From contig JAUUZM010000107.1 of NCBI GenBank assembly GCA_030589965.1, positions 1 through 9,051 of the forward strand: a DNA stretch of 9,051 nucleotides, given 5' to 3'. The notes below the pieces were generated by a model. It saw nothing but the letters and a program-made list of their open reading frames with translations, had not been told where the DNA came from and ran no database searches. The first letter of the stretch is position 1. Every line of letters starts with the position of its first letter. The DNA is from Bacteroides sp. Lineage in GTDB: Bacteria; Bacteroidota; Bacteroidia; Bacteroidales; SM23-62. Positions 1 to 6,889 of the stretch are shown here, piece after piece. The position numbers were made by a program, and so were the translations under genes.

Positions 1-30
1 AGTCAAGAGAATATTTAACCAATTCCGCAG

Positions 31-588
31 ATGAGCTTTGATGTTCATGAGTATTTTTCCAAATTGAACGGCGGAGATGTTATGGTTGCCTATAAAGGCA
101 GTATCACCACTGACCTGATCAATAATGTACTCGAAGAGATTGAGGAGAAGATGGATGGTGCGGATGAACAGGCCAAGATAAAAAAGAAGGTATACAATGT
201 ACTTGTTGAAAGCCTTCAGAACCTTTATCATCACATCGAAGAACTGCCGGATCAATTGAAGAGTGATTTCGAATCAAAGTTCGGAATACTGGTTGTTTCC
301 CGCAAGAAAGACACATACCGGATTTCAACGGGCAATTTTATCAGTTCCGGGAAGATTAAATTTCTGAAGGACAAGATCGATAAGATCAATTCGTTGTCAG
401 GGGATGAACTGAAAGACATGTACAAGTTCATTCTGAATCACCAGAAGCTTTCTGCCAAAGGAGGCGGTGGACTTGGTCTGGTTGATATTGCCCGGAAAAC
501 AGGGAACAAACTGGAGTATACTTTCCAGCATTACCAGGATGATTATTATTTTTTCAACCTGGATGTCTATATAAACGATGAAAACTAA
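31..588 (+). CDS. siaB: SiaB-like protein kinase (GHKL-type ATPase fold)
   Basis: This 185-residue cytosolic protein resembles the SiaB kinase family (DUF6272). In Pseudomonas SiaB phosphorylates the small partner SiaC in a partner-switching pathway that controls a diguanylate cyclase. Visible support is an N-box-like helix at about residues 54-70 (VYNVLVESLQNLYHHIEE, with E60 and N64 in the positions expected to hold Mg-ATP) and a glycine-rich G-box-like stretch KGGGGLGL at 143-150. No signal peptide or membrane segment is seen. The ATG at 31 is the first start in frame and no strong ribosome site precedes it, as is usual in Bacteroidota. The gene lies 14 bp upstream of its partner, which strongly supports the pairing. 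The phosphatase (SiaA-like) and output protein are not in the window; they may lie to the left. Family assignment is by motif and neighbour. The target pathway in this organism is inferred and may not be cyclic-di-GMP. Confidence 0.85.
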   Translation: MSFDVHEYFSKLNGGDVMVAYKGSITTDLINNVLEEIEEKMDGADEQAKIKKKVYNVLVESLQNLYHHIEELPDQLKSDFESKFGILVVSRKKDTYRISTGNFISSGKIKFLKDKIDKINSLSGDELKDMYKFILNHQKLSAKGGGGLGLVDIARKTGNKLEYTFQHYQDDYYFFNLDVYINDEN

Positions 589-602
589 ATAATTTTATAG
601 TA

Positions 603-983
603 ATGGAACCAATTTCAATCGAAGGTACAACAAAAACACCCACAGTAAAGTTTGACGCCGGATCTGGGAAAATCGAGATCAAAGGGCGGTCAATTCCAGA
701 AAATTCTATTGAGTTTTATAAACCCTTGGTTGATTGGCTGGAGGAGTACGCTAAAGGTCCAATGGATAAAACTACGGTTAATGTACAGCTGGAGTATTTC
801 AACACTAGTTCTTCCAAATGTATCCTGGATGTATTCAAAAAGCTGGAAGCCATCCATAAGGCAAAGAACGAAGTAGTGATAAACTGGTACTACGAAGAAG
901 ATGATGAAGATATGCTGGAAGCAGGTGAGGATTATGAATCCATCATCAGGGTCCCCTTCAAAATGATTGAAATAGTAGAATAA
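603..983 (+). CDS. siaC: SiaC-like regulatory phosphoprotein (DUF1987)
   Basis: This 126-residue protein matches the SiaC/DUF1987 family, small STAS-like proteins that are phosphorylated by SiaB and switch partners according to phosphorylation state. The core motif LEYFNTSSSKCILDVFKKLE is at residues 63-82. Within it T68 sits at the same number and in the same context as the phosphoacceptor threonine described for Pseudomonas SiaC, so the switch residue appears intact. The conserved N-terminal segment TPTVKFD (12-18) and the acidic stretch around residues 98-111 also fit the family. It starts 14 bp after the kinase stop codon and ends 30 bp before a rho-independent-type terminator, so the pair reads as one transcription unit. 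Length is normal for the family. The downstream effector in this organism is unknown. Confidence 0.88.
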   Translation: MEPISIEGTTKTPTVKFDAGSGKIEIKGRSIPENSIEFYKPLVDWLEEYAKGPMDKTTVNVQLEYFNTSSSKCILDVFKKLEAIHKAKNEVVINWYYEEDDEDMLEAGEDYESIIRVPFKMIEIVE

Positions 984-1013
984 ATCGATCAATACCACCC
1001 CAAAGATATCGAG

Positions 1014-1047
1014 ACCATCTCAGCTTATTCGCCGGGATGGTTTTTTT
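1014..1047 (+). terminator. Intrinsic terminator after the siaB-siaC pair
   Basis: An 8-bp stem (ACCATCTC at 1014-1021 with GGGATGGT at 1034-1041, one G-U pair) closes a 12-nt loop and runs into seven T residues (1041-1047). It stands 30 bp beyond the siaC stop codon. On the opposite strand no T-run follows the hairpin, so it should act mainly on plus-strand transcripts, although it lies between convergent genes. Confidence 0.75.
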
Positions 1048-1056
1048 ATGCTTGTT

Positions 1057-3099
1057 TCATTTAACAAACTTTAGAATAACCGGGTTCATTAAAGTAAGTT
1101 TCGTGTTAACCTTAATTGTACGGTTTTGAGTTTCTGCTTTTACTTTGTCCCATACACCATTACTATTCAGAAGATCAAACCTTGAATTGATCCACTCCGG
1201 CGCAATATCCAAAGAAATTGAATCAAATGAATCGGAACTTAATCCAGTAATAACCACAACTGCATAATCATTTGATTTTGAGCGATTGAAAATACAAAAA
1301 GCATTGGGTGTTTGTTTAACAAATACTGGAAGTGGTTCATTATGCAGCCATTCAATTGTCTGGCGCATTAATTCTTTTTTTGCATAATTAAATATTGATA
1401 TGGAACGGGAATAGATATAAGTTTCATTGAGGTTGAAAGACATGACTGCAATACGTCCGCCAAGTTCATTTTCAAAGCGAATCATACCAGGAAAGAAAAT
1501 ATGGTCTTTTGAATCAACGAAGTCTGTTAATATTTCAGCACCCCTTAATGGTTTTATTTGATAGAAAGCATCTTTTTTGTTTTGGGAAAATGCCCAAACA
1601 TAATTGTACATCAATCGGTTGTTAATATTTGAATAGCTTTCCGGATTACGAATACTTTCATAAAAAGGTGGAATAACAGTCTCTTTTCTATATGAGATTT
1701 CTGCTCCTATCAGCTTACTGAATCCTTTATTTGATAATAGATATGCAGCATGACCATCAAGAAATACATTCCCTTGCAGAAGCGTTTTTATTTCCTCCCT
1801 GTTCATGCGCTCAACAATGCTTCCTGAAACAAGTTTTACTTTACCGTCAGCTGAGGTGTGTGGAATCCCCAAACGTCCTGTAATATGTACCCAGTTCGAA
1901 GAAGTGCCAGGCTTTCTGAAAATCTCACACCCATCTGTACTGCAGTCTCTTACAGCTAGTTTTAGAGCAGCAAAACGTTTTGATTCTTTCAGAAACATTT
2001 TGCTATAACCTTCTTCTTCTAATGGATTTTCAAGATATTGATTAACATATAGTAAAGATTCATCCAATCCGTATGCATATGCTGATGTAATCAAGCTTTT
2101 TAATTTAGAACCAGACATAAAGAAACGTGTATGAGGGAAAGAATCAGATTCATGCAAGAGTTCGAAATTGGCAGGCAGATGTTGCCGGTGGTAGAGGAGA
2201 TTAAAAACTGCTTGAGGGATTTCCAATGGATTATCGGAAAAATAGGTTGAACCAAATAACCTGACAACAGGACGAGTTCTGCCTGCAAAAGCCAGGGTAA
2301 CAGCTTCCGTAAAATCTCCGTCACGATCATTTGCATAGCTTTGGCAAAGGCATAGACGGGTCTCAGGTGCCAGTTGATCAACTTTTTCTCTGACGGAAGC
2401 TGCCAGTAAGGCTAAAGAGTCTCTGCTCAATTCACCCCATGCATGACGCAATCGATAACTCTCCGATGTTTTTGCAGGAAAAATAGTCTGTAATTCCTCT
2501 CTCGAATAATACTGTTTTTCCCTTAGTGCTAATTCTTCAAGATGACGCGGACAGTAACAGCCATTATTCATATGGAAATCATCTTCGAAATTAATCCAGA
2601 ATGGTCGGGCAATTTGCACTACTGCTGCAACATAATCACTGAATGTTTCCCTGTAGTCATAATCTAAAGGACAGCAAGCCTCCTGGGCCTGACTTCCGTC
2701 AATCCTGACAATACTTTGAAAGTCCCCTTTCCCGATTCTTATTGTTGTTGTACACCACCAGCCAATCTCAATATCATATTCTGCCAGCTGTTTTTTTATC
2801 TGCAATATCTGTTCTCCCAATTCAATAAAAACTTGTTTTTCCGGAAACCCGGTGTATCGGTGTTCCTTACTGGGACCTGTTATTACGAACCGGCGAAATC
2901 CATAAAGTTTGTTTAGTTCAACAATAGAAGATAACATCTCTTTTTCAAGATTGGGAAAGAACTTGAGCGGAATAATCGGGTTGATTAAATCTCCATGCTT
3001 ATTGTTTATTTGTGCAACTTGTGCAAATGACAATAATCCACTGGTCGCCACAATTGATGAACCGAAAGCTGTTGTTTTAATAAAATTTCTTCGCTTCAT
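1057..3099 (-). CDS. Tat-exported glycoside-hydrolase-like protein, specificity unknown
   Basis: The 680-residue protein begins with a twin-arginine export signal (KRRNFIK at 2-8, then a hydrophobic stretch to about residue 25), so it is expected in the periplasm or at the cell surface. The middle resembles TIM-barrel carbohydrate-active enzymes: an acidic patch FEDDF (171-175) followed by a CYCPRHL motif (181-187), and an ELLHESDSFPHTRFF block (313-327) whose acidic residues are candidate catalytic groups. Residues about 435-467 (LLQGNVFLDGHAAYLL, then GFSKLIG) resemble the glutamine-amidotransferase-like domain that follows the barrel in GH42-type beta-galactosidases. The C-terminal part looks like beta-sandwich. 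No known GH family number can be assigned by eye and no SusC/SusD partner is present, so the substrate is unknown. Sampled sequence lines appear lower in G+C than the neighbouring transporter and clpB, which could mean transfer. The start is set by the Tat signal. Confidence 0.6.
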   Translation of the reverse strand: MKRRNFIKTTAFGSSIVATSGLLSFAQVAQINNKHGDLINPIIPLKFFPNLEKEMLSSIVELNKLYGFRRFVITGPSKEHRYTGFPEKQVFIELGEQILQIKKQLAEYDIEIGWWCTTTIRIGKGDFQSIVRIDGSQAQEACCPLDYDYRETFSDYVAAVVQIARPFWINFEDDFHMNNGCYCPRHLEELALREKQYYSREELQTIFPAKTSESYRLRHAWGELSRDSLALLAASVREKVDQLAPETRLCLCQSYANDRDGDFTEAVTLAFAGRTRPVVRLFGSTYFSDNPLEIPQAVFNLLYHRQHLPANFELLHESDSFPHTRFFMSGSKLKSLITSAYAYGLDESLLYVNQYLENPLEEEGYSKMFLKESKRFAALKLAVRDCSTDGCEIFRKPGTSSNWVHITGRLGIPHTSADGKVKLVSGSIVERMNREEIKTLLQGNVFLDGHAAYLLSNKGFSKLIGAEISYRKETVIPPFYESIRNPESYSNINNRLMYNYVWAFSQNKKDAFYQIKPLRGAEILTDFVDSKDHIFFPGMIRFENELGGRIAVMSFNLNETYIYSRSISIFNYAKKELMRQTIEWLHNEPLPVFVKQTPNAFCIFNRSKSNDYAVVVITGLSSDSFDSISLDIAPEWINSRFDLLNSNGVWDKVKAETQNRTIKVNTKLTLMNPVILKFVK

Positions 3100-3121
3100 T
3101 ATCTGAAATTAGCAGGAGATC

Positions 3122-3152
3122 TTAATATAAAAAAAAGATCATACAAAATCAA
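3122..3152 (-). promoter_or_regulatory. Possible Bacteroidota-type promoter for the Tat-exported protein
   Basis: On the minus strand a TTG (3150-3152) is followed after 20 nt by TATATTAA (3122-3129), a partial match to the Bacteroidota TTG / TAnnTTTG promoter pattern, about 22 nt before the start codon. It lies just outside the mobile element, so the insertion would not have removed it. The match is weak and the region is A+T-rich, so chance agreement is quite possible. Confidence 0.25.
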
Positions 3153-3155
3153 CCT

Positions 3156-3166
3156 TCCTACCTGAT
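3156..3166. repeat. Left copy of 11-bp target-site duplication
   Basis: TCCTACCTGAT here is identical to 3762-3772 and ends exactly where the left terminal inverted repeat begins. The base on either side differs between the two copies, so the repeat is exactly 11 bp. Confidence 0.85.
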
Positions 3167-3181
3167 TTGGACATACCCCAA
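3167..3181. repeat. Left terminal inverted repeat (15 bp)
   Basis: TTGGACATACCCCAA is the exact reverse complement of 3747-3761. Its outer four bases (TTGG) and inner four (CCAA) are themselves complementary. Similarity stops abruptly on the inner side. Confidence 0.85.
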
Positions 3182-3221
3182 AATTTAAGGTAAAACCAAC
3201 ACTCAGCCTGTATTCAAATGA

Positions 3222-3231
3222 TGTTGGCTGG
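3222..3231. repeat. Left subterminal inverted repeat
   Basis: TGTTGGCTGG here is the exact reverse complement of CCAGCCAACA at 3713-3722. The copies lie 55 bp and 39 bp in from the element ends, so they are not perfectly symmetrical. Subterminal repeats of this sort can be extra transposase-binding sites, but a 10-bp match in 595 bp could also be chance. Confidence 0.4.
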
Positions 3232-3381
3232 GATTTTACTCACCATCTCCAACTCATCAGAAAGGCTTGATATTATCCCGGGCATTTTGGGTTTTTGGAG
3301 TTTATAAACACTTCAGCTTCCAGGATCCCGATGATACTGGTGTTTTTCAATCTTTGTTGTACATGTCCGTCGCAACAGTCC

Positions 3382-3391
3382 ATTGGGGTAT
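3382..3391. repeat. Internal partial copy of the right element end
   Basis: ATTGGGGTAT repeats exactly the ten bases at 3746-3755, which include the inner nine bases of the right terminal repeat, in the same orientation. It may be a remnant of an older end, left by a nested insertion or by rearrangement of a parent element, or it may be chance. Confidence 0.35.
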
Positions 3392-3446
3392 CATTCAGGG
3401 AGGAGCTAGATATAAATTATCCATTTGTTAACTATTTTGATGTCAG

Positions 3447-3488
3447 TTCGGATAAAAAATATCCCTCAATAGATATTTTTTATCCGAA
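3447..3488. repeat. 17-bp perfect hairpin inside the mobile element
   Basis: The arms TTCGGATAAAAAATATC (3447-3463) and GATATTTTTTATCCGAA (3472-3488) are fully complementary and separated by an 8-nt loop (CCTCAATA). No T-run follows the hairpin on either strand, so it is not a typical intrinsic terminator, although it could impede transcription. It lies about 280 bp from the left end, close to the middle of the element. A shorter imperfect palindrome of similar composition (GGATATTTTATGTCC) follows at about 3513-3527. Confidence 0.8.
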
Positions 3489-3699
3489 AAGCACTTAAAA
3501 AGTATAGTAAACGGATATTTTATGTCCCTTTACCATGAGTAATCCTGACAACACCCCTCAAAATACCGGGGCACCGGGAAATGTTTAAATCAATGACTTA
3601 TAAAGCAGATTATCTTTACTTTAAGAAATCACCCCGAATGGAGTGACGAAAACAGGATAAAACTATCCCCATTTTTTAACCTTATCACATGTTGATCCC

Positions 3700-3716
3700 C
3701 TGGATCACTGATCCAG
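3700..3716. repeat. 17-bp palindrome near the right end of the element
   Basis: CTGGATCA (3700-3707) and TGATCCAG (3709-3716) are perfectly complementary around a single central C. With no real loop this is better read as a dimeric protein-binding site or a cruciform-prone site than as an RNA hairpin. It overlaps the right subterminal repeat (3713-3722) and has no counterpart at the left end. Confidence 0.5.
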
Positions 3717-3722
3717 CCAACA
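3713..3722. repeat. Right subterminal inverted repeat
   Basis: CCAGCCAACA is the exact reverse complement of 3222-3231 and lies 39 bp in from the right end of the element. It overlaps the last four bases of the 3700-3716 palindrome. Confidence 0.4.
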
Positions 3723-3746
3723 ATCCAAAGAAATCAAAGAGATTTA

Positions 3747-3761
3747 TTGGGGTATGTCCAA
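3747..3761. repeat. Right terminal inverted repeat (15 bp)
   Basis: TTGGGGTATGTCCAA is the exact reverse complement of 3167-3181 and ends directly at the right copy of the 11-bp target duplication. Confidence 0.85.
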
Positions 3762-3772
3762 TCCTACCTGAT
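3762..3772. repeat. Right copy of 11-bp target-site duplication
   Basis: TCCTACCTGAT is identical to 3156-3166. Read on the minus strand it is ATC AGG TAG GA, the last two codons and the stop codon of the ABC transporter gene plus two bases. The insertion therefore duplicated the gene's 3' end without changing the protein. Confidence 0.85.
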
Positions 3773-6700
3773 ACGCTGGCTGAATTGTCCGAAGAAATCG
3801 AGAAATTTCTTTAGTAATCTGTAGTAGAGAATCAAATAGAAGATCAGCGTCATAAACCAAATTACTGCGATGTTGACAACGAAGGTGCTGAAAAAATTTC
3901 CAAAAACCTGCTTACTTGGTGCGTAGAAGTGTGCCTTGATCAGTTTATGTTCCGGATCCATATAGATGGGGTCGATTTTCTGGTAGAGGCGGTTTTTATA
4001 CTGGATGATCCGGTCCCTGACATTCGAGTTTTTCACAAAATCTTCCAGTGATTCATTGTTCTGCTCCCGTTTAATTTTATTGAAGGCCTCCTTCTTTTCA
4101 TCACTTCTCTGGAGTTCCCTGGTTCGTTTGTCTTTCTCGTCATTGGCCTTGTTATAGAGTTTGATATTGTATGCCTTGATTTCATTCAGGTATTTACGCA
4201 GGGAATCCAGTATATCTTTGTTTATTCTCTCCGGCGTAAGTTCTGACAGGGGTTTAAAAGTGATGATGGTATTTTCTTTCATTTCATCTTCGATCTCGCT
4301 CCTGAGAAGTTTTAAGTGAGATTTGATGTCTTCAGCCCTGGCAGGATCATGAAGGTTCCGTCCAATGCTTTCCACCTTGTTCAGCAGGTCCACAGTCCAA
4401 TAATCCTTACGGTAACTTGCCTCGCTCATTACCCTGTCAAACAAATAATACTGAGACTGGTAATCATTATGTATGAACTGGTAGGTTGCAAGGGCCTCGT
4501 ATGCCCAACGCGCCGTCATTACTTCACCGTACAAGGGGATGCTGGTGGGAGAGGATATTTTAGGATTCAGTTTCTCAAACTTCACGATGACCCCGCTAAG
4601 GATAATCTGTGGTATGACCAGGAAAGGGATCAGGATATATATGGTTACCACGGTCTTGAAACTGTCGGATATGACCAGTCCCATCAGGTTGGATGAGACC
4701 CAGGCACTGAAAAGGACCAGCCAGTATTGCCAGTACATGCCTTTGATCTCCATGATGCTGTTCCCGATCACAACGAATAACAGGGCCTGGATGGCTGAGA
4801 GGGTCATCAGGACGGCCACCTTCGAGAGCAGGTATCCTGACCGGCTCAGGTTCAGGAATGCTTCTCTCTTTTTAATTTTCCGGTCTTTTATGATCTCCTC
4901 GGCACTGCCTGTGAGTCCCATGAAAATGGCAACGATCACCGACATAAAGATATAAACAGGGAGGTTGGAATTTCCTTCAAGGTTGTAACCGTGAATGTTG
5001 GTGATATTAACATTGAAATACTTAATGATATATGCCAGCAGGAAAGCCAGAAGGGGTGCTTCCAGGAAATTGATCACCATATATTGGGTGTTGGACAGCT
5101 TGGACAGCACATCACGCTTAGCGAAGATCTGAAATTGTTTTAGTTTATCAGGGATCTTAAACAAGATTTTAGGTAAGGTGGAATGCTGCTCCAGGAATTT
5201 GCCATTCTCCTTTTCCTTATCTAAATAATGGGCATGCCACTCCTTTGGTGATATTTTCCTTGTCTTGGTGGCCTTCCCATATTCATCGAGTACATTGGAT
5301 TCTACAATGTTAAAGATCTGTTCGGGATTCACATTACCGCAAACCTGGCATTCACTTTCATTGCAGTTGGCATGATGGATCTTTTTCTTGAAATATACAA
5401 TAGACTCTATGGGATCACCGTCGTAGATCATCCAACCACCGGTATCCAGGATGATCATATTGTCAAACATCTTGAAGATGTCGGAGGAAGGCTGATGGAT
5501 GACGACAAATACGAGTTTTCCTTTCAGGGATAGTTCTTTCAGCAGGTCCATGATGTTCTCTGAATCCCTGGATGACAAGCCTGATGTAGGCTCGTCCAGG
5601 AACAGGATGGCTGGTTCCCTGATAAGCTCAAGCGCTATATTCAGCCTTTTCCGTTGGCCACCGCTGATTTTTTTATTCATTGGACTCCCCACCTGGATAT
5701 CACGGATCTCGAATAATCCAAGATTTTCAAGGGTCTGGTTTACTGAATCTACAATCTGTTCCTCTGTATAATTATCAAAACACAGCTTGGCATTAAAATA
5801 CAGGTTCTGATAAACAGTCAGCTCTTCAATAAGAAGGTCGTCCTGGGATACATGCCCGATGATCCCTTCGATCTGTTCTTTTTGTGTAAAAATGTCCACC
5901 CCGTTGATAAGTACTTTGCCCGAGGAAGGTGGGTGCGATCCGTTCAGGACATTCAGAAGGGTGGACTTTCCCGCACCGCTGGAACCCATGATGCCAATCA
6001 ACCGTCCGGATTCCTCTTTGAAACTGAGCTTCTGTAAACCCGTATCGCCACTCTTGAAATGGTATTCCACGTCACTGACTTCAAAGGTGATCCGGTCCTT
6101 GATCTTGTCAAGCTGGAAACGGCTGACAATATCGCTATAGTAAATGGGCTTTATCTGCTGGTTCTTGATCGAAGAACCGTTGTTCAGAACGTATACCTTG
6201 TCCTCCTGGATCAGCTGGCTGTTCATGTACATTTCACGCTTGCCGATATACCCGATAAAGTAAAGTCTGGCACTGGGCACATGTAACACCCTTAATTGTC
6301 CCCTGAAAGAATCAATATAAATATGTTTGGATTTTTCCAGATTAAATTCCCGGTTGCTGTCAATCATCATGATGTCTTCAGTATCCGGGACATCTTCAGG
6401 GGAAAACAATACAAAATCCCTGATCTGTTCATATTCTTCTTCCAGCACATTAAAGGTATCAGACACAGTGTTGATGAATTCCATCTCCTGTTCGGTAATC
6501 TCTCCAATATCCGATCTGACGAATTCGAGCAGGCGGATCAGTACGATGATCTTTTGTGGCTGGGCTAGTTCTTCATTGATTGCGGTAGCGATCTTGAGTA
6601 CCCTGACTGAACTGGCAGAGATTCCCTTAGCCCTTTTTTCGGATTCCTTTTGCTTCTCCTGGTGAAGTTCATAGTATTCATCAAATACCTTGAGGTACTC

Positions 6701-6832
6701 CTGAACGATCTCGTGGTTCAGCTGTTTTTTCAGGTAAGCCTTAACAACAGTCCTCCTGTCACTCCTGCTACTATCAGGCCTGGCAATAATGGCAAAAAGC
6801 TGCATCAGGGCCTTCAGTATCTGTTCACTCAT
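3764..6832 (-). CDS. ABCG-like transporter with TerB-like and FHA-like N-terminal domains
   Basis: This 1022-residue inner-membrane protein fuses several modules. Residues 1-140 are helical and resemble TerB-like domains (LMQLFAIIARPD near the start). Residues about 165-240 look like a divergent FHA-like beta domain (VYVLNNGSSIKN at 213-224). An ABC ATPase of the eye-pigment/ABCG type follows at about 250-480: Walker A GSSGAGKST (283-291), Q-loop Q330, signature ISGGQ (389-393), Walker B ILFLDE (409-414) and H-loop H446, all intact. A cysteine cluster (C490, C495, C498, after H486-H487) suggests a small metal site. The membrane domain has six segments near 585-605, 624-642, 665-690, 699-720, 727-748 and 982-1003. 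A highly charged, coiled-coil-prone insert of roughly 230 residues separates the last two and should lie outside the cytoplasm. The substrate is unknown; half-transporters of this type work as dimers. Its stop codon lies within the target duplication of the adjacent mobile element. Confidence 0.85.
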   Translation of the reverse strand: MSEQILKALMQLFAIIARPDSSRSDRRTVVKAYLKKQLNHEIVQEYLKVFDEYYELHQEKQKESEKRAKGISASSVRVLKIATAINEELAQPQKIIVLIRLLEFVRSDIGEITEQEMEFINTVSDTFNVLEEEYEQIRDFVLFSPEDVPDTEDIMMIDSNREFNLEKSKHIYIDSFRGQLRVLHVPSARLYFIGYIGKREMYMNSQLIQEDKVYVLNNGSSIKNQQIKPIYYSDIVSRFQLDKIKDRITFEVSDVEYHFKSGDTGLQKLSFKEESGRLIGIMGSSGAGKSTLLNVLNGSHPPSSGKVLINGVDIFTQKEQIEGIIGHVSQDDLLIEELTVYQNLYFNAKLCFDNYTEEQIVDSVNQTLENLGLFEIRDIQVGSPMNKKISGGQRKRLNIALELIREPAILFLDEPTSGLSSRDSENIMDLLKELSLKGKLVFVVIHQPSSDIFKMFDNMIILDTGGWMIYDGDPIESIVYFKKKIHHANCNESECQVCGNVNPEQIFNIVESNVLDEYGKATKTRKISPKEWHAHYLDKEKENGKFLEQHSTLPKILFKIPDKLKQFQIFAKRDVLSKLSNTQYMVINFLEAPLLAFLLAYIIKYFNVNITNIHGYNLEGNSNLPVYIFMSVIVAIFMGLTGSAEEIIKDRKIKKREAFLNLSRSGYLLSKVAVLMTLSAIQALLFVVIGNSIMEIKGMYWQYWLVLFSAWVSSNLMGLVISDSFKTVVTIYILIPFLVIPQIILSGVIVKFEKLNPKISSPTSIPLYGEVMTARWAYEALATYQFIHNDYQSQYYLFDRVMSEASYRKDYWTVDLLNKVESIGRNLHDPARAEDIKSHLKLLRSEIEDEMKENTIITFKPLSELTPERINKDILDSLRKYLNEIKAYNIKLYNKANDEKDKRTRELQRSDEKKEAFNKIKREQNNESLEDFVKNSNVRDRIIQYKNRLYQKIDPIYMDPEHKLIKAHFYAPSKQVFGNFFSTFVVNIAVIWFMTLIFYLILYYRLLKKFLDFFGQFSQRIR

Positions 6833-6848
6833 GTGCGCGGAAGTAATA

Positions 6849-6856
6849 CAAAATTA
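6849..6856 (-). promoter_or_regulatory. Possible -7 promoter element for the ABC transporter
   Basis: On the minus strand TAATTTTG matches the Bacteroidota -7 consensus TAnnTTTG in the 57-bp gap upstream of the transporter. No well-spaced upstream TTG is seen and the implied leader would be only about 10 nt, so the gene may instead be read from the upstream operon. Confidence 0.35.
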
Positions 6857-6889
6857 GTATACCCCCAATACGTGAAAATCAGGGCAAAG

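Larger units (their letters stand above)
3167..3761. mobile_element. 595-bp non-autonomous MITE-like element
   Basis: The segment is bounded by perfect 15-bp terminal inverted repeats (TTGGACATACCCCAA at 3167-3181, its reverse complement at 3747-3761) and directly flanked by a perfect 11-bp duplication. That is the geometry of a transposed unit. It contains no reading frame that looks like a transposase or any known protein, so it would have to be moved by an enzyme encoded elsewhere. Inside are a 17-bp perfect hairpin near the centre, a 17-bp palindrome near the right end, a 10-bp subterminal inverted repeat, and an internal copy of 10 bp of the right end (3382-3391). An 11-bp duplication is within the range known for IS4-family and related DDE transposases, but the ends are not ones I recognise, so the family is open. 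It fills nearly all of the 664-bp gap between two minus-strand genes. Confidence 0.82.

Noticed and set aside
1..18. A possible tail of an upstream plus-strand gene (five codons then TAA)
   Set aside because: The frame AGT CAA GAG AAT ATT TAA is compatible with a gene end close to siaB, but six codons cannot support a call.
3118..3140. An inverted repeat GATCTT/AAGATC with an A/T loop between the Tat-protein gene and the mobile element
   Set aside because: It has only six base pairs with an 11-nt A-rich loop, and the minus-strand T-run lies inside the loop rather than after the stem, so it is not a convincing terminator.
3295..3498. A 67-codon plus-strand frame inside the mobile element
   Set aside because: It starts with TTG, runs through one arm and loop of the perfect hairpin, has no recognisable motif and is far too short for a transposase.
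4316..4955. Two overlapping plus-strand frames of 126 and 138 codons
   Set aside because: They lie antisense to well-conserved membrane segments of the ABC transporter and show no protein-family features.
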